A stretch of 9,141 nt of DNA from Acidobacteriota bacterium (GTDB lineage: Bacteria; Acidobacteriota; Terriglobia; UBA7540), in NCBI GenBank assembly GCA_021784615.1, contig JAJYHU010000265.1:1-9141 (forward strand), written 5' to 3'. The position numbers and the translations under genes are program-made. The notes below the pieces were generated by a model, which searched no databases, had not been told where the DNA came from, and saw nothing but the letters and a program-made list of their open reading frames with translations. Within the stretch, counting starts at the first letter, position 1; the number at the start of each line of letters is the position of its first letter. Of this stretch, positions 1 to 4,938 are shown one piece after another.

Positions 1-30
1 TTTGGTTTGGTTTGGTTTGGTTTGGTTTGG
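1..30. repeat. Pentanucleotide tandem array (TTTGG)6
   Basis: Six perfect head-to-tail copies of TTTGG fill the first 30 bases and run off the left edge, so the true copy number is unknown. The array is non-coding as far as can be seen, lying downstream of the phosphofructokinase gene (CCAAA on that gene's strand). It ends exactly where a strong inverted repeat begins. A homopolymer-rich array like this can vary by slipped-strand mispairing, or can be an assembly artefact at a contig end; the sequence alone cannot tell which. Confidence 0.85.
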
Positions 31-68
31 TTCGTTCCGGCCTCCGGACAGGCCTTGCCGGAACGAAC
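30..68 (-). terminator. 12-bp perfect inverted repeat downstream of pfkA, possible 3' hairpin
   Basis: Bases 30-41 (GTTCGTTCCGGC) are the exact reverse complement of 57-68, with a 15-base loop. The hairpin starts 19 bases past the phosphofructokinase stop codon, the right place for a terminator or an mRNA 3'-end stabiliser. No T-tract follows on the minus strand (the sequence continues as CCAAA repeats), so it is not a canonical intrinsic terminator. It could also be a dispersed intergenic palindrome of the REP type. The hairpin is seen directly; its function is inferred. Confidence 0.4.
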
Positions 69-87
69 GAGAACCCAGGATTGCTTC

Positions 88-1134
88 CTATCCGTAAAAG
101 ATTTCGGCAGTCTGCAGCAGCTCAGGATCAACAAACTTGAGCTTCGTCATGGCTTCCGAGAGGGGGATATCTGTGATCTTGTTCCCTTTCAAGCAAACCA
201 TGCTGCCGACTTTCCCTTCGTGAATCAGGTCAACCGCTTTGACGCCGTACCGAGTTCCAAGCACGCGGTCAAAAGCGGTGGGGGAGCCTCCACGCTGGAC
301 GTGGCCAAGCACCGTTACGCGCGTTTCGTATCCCGTCCTTTTCTCGATTTCGTCGGCAATCACCTCTCCAATTCCACCCAAATGAACGTGGCCAAACTGA
401 TCGAGTTTCTGATCCTTCGTCACCAGTTGCTCAAACCCATCCAACTTGAAGCCTTCCGCCACTACCACAATGGAAAAGAGGCGTCCGCGGGAGTGGCGCT
501 TGGCCAGAATCTTGCAAATTTCGTCGATGTTCATCGGACGCTCTGGAATCAGAATGCAATCCGCGCCGCCTGCAAGACCTCCAACAACCGCAATCCATCC
601 GGTATGCCGGCCCATAACCTCAACGACCATGACCCGCTGGTGGGATTCCGCCGTAGTGTGCAGGCGGTCGATCGCCTCGGTCACAATCGAAACAGCCGTA
701 TCGAAACCAAAGGTTTGATCGGTCCCTTCAACGTCGTTGTCAATGGTCTTGGGAACGCCCACAACCTTGAAGCCTTCTTTTGCAAGACTGCGCGCAACAC
801 CCAGCGTATCTTCACCCCCGATGGCGATTAAGCTATCCAGGCCCAACTTCTTCATGTTTTCGATCAAGGCTTTTTTGTCATTCTCATCCTTCAGGGGATT
901 CGTCCTTGAAGTGCCGAGAATTGTGCCGCCCCGGGGCAGGATGCCCGAGACCTTCATCAGGTCAAGAGGCTCGACGGTGCCCTTCACAAGCCCCAGCCAC
1001 CCATTCTTGATTCCCATCGTCTCATAGCCCAACATGTAGGCGCGGCGAACCACCGCGCGGATCACTGCGTTCAAGCCGGGACAATCTCCACCGCCTGTCA
1101 AGATACCAATTGCTTCCTTACCATTTCTAGACAT
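88..1134 (-). CDS. pfkA: 6-phosphofructokinase, probably pyrophosphate-dependent
   Basis: 348 residues, full length for a bacterial PfkA-type enzyme; cytosolic. It phosphorylates fructose 6-phosphate to fructose 1,6-bisphosphate in glycolysis. Visible motifs are the phosphate-binding loop GILTGGGDCPG (10-20), GGTILGTSRT (69-78), GGEDT (106-110), PKTIDND with the catalytic Asp (128-134), MGRHTGW for sugar binding (174-180), IPE (196-198) and HVQRGGSP (278-285). Family knowledge: ATP enzymes carry Gly at the fourth position of GGDG and usually Gly before TIDND, whereas PPi enzymes carry Asp and Lys. Here these are D109 and K129, so pyrophosphate use is predicted; in that case the reaction would be reversible and the enzyme would lack the usual allosteric control. 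The start ATG has GAGGAG 12 bases upstream. The gene lies after the LysE-type exporter gene on the same strand, with a 153-bp gap holding a plausible promoter. Confidence 0.95.
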   Translation of the reverse strand: MSRNGKEAIGILTGGGDCPGLNAVIRAVVRRAYMLGYETMGIKNGWLGLVKGTVEPLDLMKVSGILPRGGTILGTSRTNPLKDENDKKALIENMKKLGLDSLIAIGGEDTLGVARSLAKEGFKVVGVPKTIDNDVEGTDQTFGFDTAVSIVTEAIDRLHTTAESHQRVMVVEVMGRHTGWIAVVGGLAGGADCILIPERPMNIDEICKILAKRHSRGRLFSIVVVAEGFKLDGFEQLVTKDQKLDQFGHVHLGGIGEVIADEIEKRTGYETRVTVLGHVQRGGSPTAFDRVLGTRYGVKAVDLIHEGKVGSMVCLKGNKITDIPLSEAMTKLKFVDPELLQTAEIFYG

Positions 1135-1146
1135 TGTTGATTAATT

Positions 1147-1152
1147 CTCCTC
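1147..1152 (-). promoter_or_regulatory. Ribosome binding site of pfkA (GAGGAG)
   Basis: GAGGAG on the minus strand lies 12 bases before the ATG. This is slightly long spacing, but it is the only good match and it supports the chosen start. Confidence 0.6.
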
Positions 1153-1182
1153 GTGAAATATGCTTCTTGTCGCCAGGGTCAG

Positions 1183-1218
1183 GAAGTTCTACTTCTGCCC
1201 AAACCCGGCCTTCCGGGT
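1183..1218 (-). other. Two small hairpins in the pfkA leader
   Basis: Two perfect short inverted repeats lie between the exporter stop and the pfkA start. The first is ACCCGG/CCGGGT (1203-1208 with 1213-1218, loop of 4). The second is GAAGT/ACTTC (1183-1187 with 1191-1195, loop of 3). On the minus strand the GC-rich hairpin is followed by only TTT, so as a terminator for the upstream exporter it is weak. If transcription starts near 1240 both would lie in the pfkA 5' leader. Role unknown. Confidence 0.3.
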
Positions 1219-1246
1219 AAATCCGCATTCAAAACCGAAACATTCA

Positions 1247-1275
1247 TATCTATCAGGAAACGCTACCAGGGTCAA
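1247..1275 (-). promoter_or_regulatory. Candidate sigma70-type promoter for pfkA
   Basis: On the minus strand TTGACC (1270-1275, five of six to TTGACA) is followed after exactly 17 bases by TAGATA (1247-1252). A TGA triplet directly before it resembles an extended -10. The -10 itself is a weak match (three of six). It sits just after the exporter stop codon at 1288, which would give pfkA its own start near 1240 and a leader of about 105 bases. Confidence 0.4.
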
Positions 1276-1287
1276 ATCGATTGCCGG

Positions 1288-1905
1288 TTAGTTGCCAAAG
1301 TAGGACCGTGCAAAGTACAAAGCACCCAGGACAACAAGCAGCGCGTTGGCAACACGGAAAAAGTAGCGGTTGAAGTCCTTATGCAGGCCGGCGCCCCAAG
1401 CCATCAGCCACACGGACGCAAACGCGGCTCCGTAGTAGCCCACCAGGCTTCCCGCAAAAAAGGGTGCGATATGCCAGTAACCCTGCATGCGCCCTTCCGC
1501 GATAATCGGGCCGGCGATGGTCAGCCAGTAGACCCAGGTTCCAGGCGCTGTGACTTCAACCAGGGTTGCGACCGACACGCTGCTACGGGTCATCGGCCAG
1601 GAGTGAGACTTCCCCTCCGGATTGTTCCGGGGCGCCTTCCAAAGTGAAATCCCTCCAAAGACCACCAACGCAATGCCGCCAGCATAGGCGGTATAATGTG
1701 CAATGCTGAGCGGGATATATTGATAGAAAAAAAAGGTTATGACCAGGAAAACGCCGTCCACCAACATCGGCGGCCCGATCAAAAGCAGCACGGTCCGCAT
1801 CCAGCGGCTGGACGCAGCCTGCGTCAAGGCAATAAAGTGTAAGGGGCTGGGAATTAAGCCTCCCACCACTCCCATCCCGAGCCCTAACAATAAAAGGTCG
1901 ATCAT
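1288..1905 (-). CDS. LysE/RhtB-family transporter (putative exporter)
   Basis: 205 residues, the usual size for the LysE/RhtB superfamily of amino-acid and small-metabolite exporters in the inner membrane. About six hydrophobic segments can be seen, near residues 4-27, 38-60, 68-90, 110-132, 147-170 and 182-202. The family pattern is recognisable: a Gly-rich first helix leading into IPSP (18-21), an Arg/Trp-containing loop, GPPMLVDG with a conserved-type Asp50, and TAPGTWVYWL (119-128), which matches the region normally reading NPK(A/T)..FW. The first motif departs from the common PGPN. The ATG at 1903-1905 has only a weak upstream purine stretch. It diverges from the glycosyltransferase gene. 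The substrate cannot be deduced, and no neighbour suggests one. Confidence 0.8.
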   Translation of the reverse strand: MIDLLLLGLGMGVVGGLIPSPLHFIALTQAASSRWMRTVLLLIGPPMLVDGVFLVITFFFYQYIPLSIAHYTAYAGGIALVVFGGISLWKAPRNNPEGKSHSWPMTRSSVSVATLVEVTAPGTWVYWLTIAGPIIAEGRMQGYWHIAPFFAGSLVGYYGAAFASVWLMAWGAGLHKDFNRYFFRVANALLVVLGALYFARSYFGN

Positions 1906-1970
1906 CCGTTTACCACAATCACGATCTTTGCTGAGCCGGCGGCGGCCTTCCAGCCTGATCGTCGTTCCGT

Positions 1971-1976
1971 TACAAT
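1971..1976 (+). promoter_or_regulatory. Candidate -10 element for the glycosyltransferase gene
   Basis: TACAAT matches TATAAT at five of six positions and lies 41 bases before the chosen ATG at 2018. That would give a leader of about 30-35 bases. No good -35 lies at the right distance (TTCCAG at 1948-1953 is poor), so the call is tentative. It falls in the 112-bp gap between the divergent exporter and glycosyltransferase genes, which holds no other clear signal. Confidence 0.3.
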
Positions 1977-2017
1977 GACAAGCGTTGGCGGCCCATCCGG
2001 CATATCAGTCGAACGGT

Positions 2018-3166
2018 ATGAGCAAATCTAAAATCCTGATTCTGACAGTTCCTCACGGCGCGGCGCACGAACGTTTGGCTACTGCCCTGCTCCGCGCACT
2101 GCATAACCTTCAGCGGGATTTGGACGTTCAAGTTGCCGATGCCCTCGAGCATTGCGCTGCCTGGTTCCGTTCTTACTACAACTCCTATCAGCTTCCCTTG
2201 AAATATTGCCCTCCACTGTGGAGCTGGATCGAGAATCTGCAACACACCCATCCGTCAACGGGCCCTCGATGGCTCTACCGTCGTGGCGCACGGCCCTTGT
2301 TCAAGTTCATTGAGTCTTTCAATCCGGATCTCCTGATTGTGACGGAAGTCGGCTTGTGTGAATTCGCCGCAACCTTCAAACGTGAGACGGCGGCTCGCTT
2401 TCCCCTCGTCGCCGTTCCCACCGGAATCGATCTCGACCGGGCGTGGGCTCAGCCGGAGGTGGACCTCTACGCCGTGGAACCTCGCCATCCCGCCGCGGCC
2501 CTTAAAGCCTGGGGCATTCCCCCGGGAAAAATCCTGGCATCGGGCGTCCCTGTTGACCCCGTTTTTGAGTCTCTTCCCAATCGCCTCGCGGCCCGGAACC
2601 TTCTGGGCCTGGCTGCCGGAACTCCGCTGTTGCTGATCCTGTTTGGGGGTACCGGCGTCGGCGCGCGGCCAAGCCGTCTGATGGAGGCCTTAAGAAGCAT
2701 CCGGGAGCCTTTCCAGTTGGTCGCCATGGCGGGCCGCAACGCCAGATTGCGCCGCCATCTCGAACGATACCTCGAGAAGCAGCCGAACCTGCGGGTTCTC
2801 GGCTGGGTAGACAATATCCATCTGTGGATGGCCGCAGCGGACATGTTGATTGGAAAACCGGGTGGTAACACGGTTTTTGAAGCCATTAACGCTGGTCTCC
2901 CGCTGCTTGTTCATAACCCGCTCCCAGGTTCCCAACGCCGGACCTGCGCCTTGATCGAACAGTGGCAAGTTGGCCGCTGGATCAAACAGCCTGAAGAGAT
3001 GCCTGGCGCGATTGAATTCTTATGGAGTCAAGCTCAAGAACTCCAACGCCTTCGAGCCAATGCGCTGGCGCTGCGCCATCCCGGAGCCGCGCAGGCAGCA
3101 GCCCAAAGCATCCTCGCGCTTCTCCCGGCGCCAGGGGCAAAAACTAGCGCCGAAAAGACGGTTTAG
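2018..3166 (+). CDS. GT-B glycosyltransferase of the MurG/MGDG-synthase (GT28-like) type
   Basis: 382 residues from the ATG at 2018. A TTG at 1985 would add 11 residues (AAHPAYQSNG after the start), but the protein from MSKSKILILTV begins the Rossmann strand directly, so the ATG is preferred. The N-terminal acceptor half has PHGAAHERLATAL (12-24) in place of the family's glycine-rich GGGH-type loop, then TGIDLDRAW (135-143) and a GVPVDP motif (176-181), as in diacylglycerol glycosyltransferases. The C-terminal donor half has FGGTGVG (209-215) and KPGGNTVFEA (280-289) with the GLPLLVHNPLPG stretch after it, the sugar-nucleotide site of the family. No transmembrane helix or signal peptide is seen, which fits a peripheral inner-face enzyme. 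It likely glycosylates a membrane lipid; MurG itself is unlikely because no cell-wall genes are nearby and the N-terminal loop differs. Confidence 0.75.
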   Translation: MSKSKILILTVPHGAAHERLATALLRALHNLQRDLDVQVADALEHCAAWFRSYYNSYQLPLKYCPPLWSWIENLQHTHPSTGPRWLYRRGARPLFKFIESFNPDLLIVTEVGLCEFAATFKRETAARFPLVAVPTGIDLDRAWAQPEVDLYAVEPRHPAAALKAWGIPPGKILASGVPVDPVFESLPNRLAARNLLGLAAGTPLLLILFGGTGVGARPSRLMEALRSIREPFQLVAMAGRNARLRRHLERYLEKQPNLRVLGWVDNIHLWMAAADMLIGKPGGNTVFEAINAGLPLLVHNPLPGSQRRTCALIEQWQVGRWIKQPEEMPGAIEFLWSQAQELQRLRANALALRHPGAAQAAAQSILALLPAPGAKTSAEKTV

Positions 3167-3186
3167 ATAAGCGCTCGCTGCCTTGC

Positions 3187-4104
3187 CTACACCAGAACAA
3201 GATCTGGATGATAGACGCTGCCCTTGACGTGCCGCGCCACGGCAATCAGCCGGCGGTCCGGATTCATGATCTTCAGCAGCGCCACCGATTGCAACTGGCC
3301 TGTCCCGCGCCCAAACCGGTCGGCCCGAGCCAGCTCAAAACTGTGCCCATGACGCACGCTTTTCTCTTCTCTGCCACGCACAACCAGTTCTAAGCAATCC
3401 GGCAAAAGCTCCTCCAGGGGAACCAGACAACTCAGGAGTTTTTCCTCACGGACCGCCTCCTCAAGTTTCTCCAGCGTCACTGCGCGGCCAAGCGTGAATT
3501 CCGCCACCGTCGTGCGCCGCAAGTTCTCCAAATGCGCCCCGCAACCCAACTTCTGGCCGATGTCGTGGGCAAGAGACCTCACGTAGGTTCCCCCGGAACA
3601 TTCCGCCGCAAAGCGCACCCTTTCGCCTTCAAAGGCCACCATCTCAAAAGCGTAAATTTCCACTTCCACCGGCGTCAATTGGACGGGTTTATTCTGCCGA
3701 GCCAGATCGTAAGCGCGTTCGCCGCCGATTCGCTTGGCCGAATAGGCGGGAGGAGTTTGCATCAGGCGGCCGGTAAATTCACGAAAGAGTTTTTCGATAT
3801 CCGCCGCCTGGAACGAAACTGGGGAGGCCTCGGAAGTCGGCTTGCCCGTACCGTCGTAAGTGTCCGTGGAAAATCCAAACCGCATCGTTCCTTCATAAGC
3901 TTTTCGCGATTTGAGATAAAACTGGGCGAAGCGCGTCGCCTTGCCGACGGAAAGCGGCAGAACCCCCGTCGCGAAGGGGTCAAGGGTTCCGAAGTGTCCG
4001 ATTTGGCGGATTCCCACCAGGCGCCGGACGCGGGCCACCACGTCATGCGAGGTCACGCCGGCGGGTTTGTCGATAATTAGGACTCCGGAAATTTCTCGAT
4101 CCAT
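3187..4104 (-). CDS. truB: tRNA pseudouridine(55) synthase TruB
   Basis: 305 residues, normal length. It isomerises U55 to pseudouridine in the T-arm of tRNAs and also acts as a tRNA chaperone. Motifs seen are DKPAGVTSHDVV (12-23), GHFGTLDPFATGVLPL (36-51) with the catalytic D42, Y70 in KAYEG stacking on the target base, PPAYSAKRIGGERAY (118-132) and SGGTYVRSL (170-178). A C-terminal PUA-like domain covers roughly 235-305. The ATG is the furthest upstream start possible, since an in-frame TAA lies two codons before it, yet no Shine-Dalgarno is recognisable (CCCCGACTTAATTT precedes the ATG). It is the last gene of the nusA-infB-ylxP-rbfA-truB group, separated from rbfA by 151 bp, and meets the glycosyltransferase gene tail to tail with 20 bp between. 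Confidence 0.96.
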   Translation of the reverse strand: MDREISGVLIIDKPAGVTSHDVVARVRRLVGIRQIGHFGTLDPFATGVLPLSVGKATRFAQFYLKSRKAYEGTMRFGFSTDTYDGTGKPTSEASPVSFQAADIEKLFREFTGRLMQTPPAYSAKRIGGERAYDLARQNKPVQLTPVEVEIYAFEMVAFEGERVRFAAECSGGTYVRSLAHDIGQKLGCGAHLENLRRTTVAEFTLGRAVTLEKLEEAVREEKLLSCLVPLEELLPDCLELVVRGREEKSVRHGHSFELARADRFGRGTGQLQSVALLKIMNPDRRLIAVARHVKGSVYHPDLVLV

Positions 4105-4255
4105 AAATTAAGTCGGGGCAAACTTTCAGGTGCGTGTCGTCCTATTTTTCAGCGTTCTCTCCCGCAAAAACCGACCCCGTTCGAGCAGCGCTATAGCTCG
4201 GCGAGGGCGCAGCCGCAGATTCCCGCGAGCGGGGGAAATCGGACTTTCATCTCCC
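4105..4255 (-). other. Structured rbfA-truB spacer, no gene seen
   Basis: This 151-bp gap breaks an otherwise compact operon. On the minus strand it holds a CCCGC/GCGGG stem with a two-base turn (near 4222-4233), then CGAGC/GCTCG (4196-4200 with 4182-4186, loop of 9), followed 11 bases later by TTTTT (4166-4170). That is not a canonical intrinsic terminator because of the distance to the T-run, but it resembles an attenuator or processing site. A weak promoter-like pair (TTGCGG, 17 bases, TAGGAC) follows before truB. No open frame here looks like a real protein. Confidence 0.35.
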
Positions 4256-4609
4256 TCAGCTTTCGCGGTTGATTTTTTCAAGCAGGGATTCGACCTTGAG
4301 AGCGTCCTGGATACCGTGGTCCAAGGCAAAAGTCAGTTCCGGCGCCCGCCGCAGCCGCAGCCGGTGGCCGATCTCGTGCCGGAGATATCCTGCCGCCGAC
4401 GTGAGTCCTTCAATCGTCCCTCGCTGGGCGGTTTCCTCGCCCAGGACGGAGACCCAAACGCGCGCGGCATGGAAATCCCGGCTCAACTCAACGCGGGTCA
4501 CAGTCACAAACCCAATCCGGGGATCCTTCAGCTCCAACGTGATAATCTCCGCCACTTCCGTCCGAATTTGGTCCTGGAGCCTCTCTTGGCGGTGCCCGGG
4601 GGCGTTCAT
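4256..4609 (-). CDS. rbfA: 30S ribosome-binding factor A
   Basis: 117 residues, the usual length. It binds the 30S subunit near the 5' helix of 16S rRNA during late maturation and cold adaptation. The single type II KH domain is recognisable from DPRIGFVTVTRVELSRD (29-45), the strand ARVWVSVLG (49-57), and SAAGYLR (71-77) with the AxG interhelical kink (72-74) that replaces the usual GxxG. The conserved helix RHEIGHRLRLRRAPEL follows. A very good Shine-Dalgarno, GGAGGAG, lies 7 bases before the ATG. It follows ylxP after 29 bp and precedes truB, the common bacterial arrangement. Confidence 0.95.
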   Translation of the reverse strand: MNAPGHRQERLQDQIRTEVAEIITLELKDPRIGFVTVTRVELSRDFHAARVWVSVLGEETAQRGTIEGLTSAAGYLRHEIGHRLRLRRAPELTFALDHGIQDALKVESLLEKINRES

Positions 4610-4616
4610 CTCAGTT

Positions 4617-4623
4617 CTCCTCC
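4617..4623 (-). promoter_or_regulatory. Ribosome binding site of rbfA (GGAGGAG)
   Basis: Near-perfect anti-16S complement on the minus strand with 7-base spacing to the ATG at 4607-4609; it fixes the rbfA start. Confidence 0.8.
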
Positions 4624-4638
4624 ACCCTCGCCTCGTGC

Positions 4639-4920
4639 TCAGAAGAAATCGATCATGTGGCGGGCTACGTCTTCTCCGAGAATGTTTTCAGATTCTCGCA
4701 GAACCTGTTGAAAAACGGATTCGAGGAGCGGCTGGCTGTCCGATATGGAAACGATGCCCAGTGTGGCGTGTTGCCACACGTCGCGATGATCCAACTCCGC
4801 AACAGCCACGTTGAATCTGGAGCGGAGACGATCACGGACCTTGCGCAAAACCGCTCGCTTCTCCTTGAGGGAGTGCGCGTAAGGCAAATAAATCTCCAGG
4901 GTCAGCAGGCCGACCGGCAT
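4639..4920 (-). CDS. ylxP: YlxP-like DUF503 protein
   Basis: 93 residues, normal for DUF503. The N-terminal beta strand VGLLTLEIYLP leads into the family signature HSLKEKR (16-22), then a basic helix RAVLRKVRDRLRSRF and FNVAVAELDHRDVWQ (36-50), which is diagnostic. Small RNA-binding-like alpha/beta fold; in Gram-positives the gene sits between infB and rbfA, as here. Work on YlxP homologues suggests a role as a 30S-associated or ribosome assembly factor, but the function in this organism is inferred from position only. It starts 18 bases after the infB stop, with its Shine-Dalgarno immediately past that stop, implying translational linkage. Confidence 0.9.
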   Translation of the reverse strand: MPVGLLTLEIYLPYAHSLKEKRAVLRKVRDRLRSRFNVAVAELDHRDVWQHATLGIVSISDSQPLLESVFQQVLRESENILGEDVARHMIDFF

Positions 4921-4930
4921 TTCCGGGATG

Positions 4931-4937
4931 CCACCTC
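4931..4937 (-). promoter_or_regulatory. Ribosome binding site of ylxP (GAGGTGG)
   Basis: GAGGTGG on the minus strand directly follows the infB TGA and lies 10 bases before the ylxP ATG, so ribosomes ending infB could reinitiate on ylxP. Confidence 0.6.
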
Positions 4938-4938
4938 G

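Noticed and set aside
7..831. 274-codon open frame on the plus strand over pfkA
   Set aside because: It is antisense to a full-length, motif-complete phosphofructokinase. Its start lies in the TTTGG repeat and its protein (MVWFGLVWF...) has no recognisable domain.
1985..2017. TTG start adding 11 residues to the glycosyltransferase
   Set aside because: The extra residues do not resemble the family, and the ATG at 2018 begins just before the first Rossmann strand; a leader of about 35 bases from the candidate -10 also fits the ATG.
3167..3186. Bidirectional terminator between the glycosyltransferase and truB
   Set aside because: Only 20 bp lie between the stops and no useful inverted repeat or T-tract is present beyond a short AGCG/CGCT match.
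4126..4329. 67-codon minus-strand frame across the rbfA-truB spacer
   Set aside because: It overlaps the end of rbfA out of frame, has no ribosome binding site and is Arg-rich as expected from GC-rich non-coding sequence.
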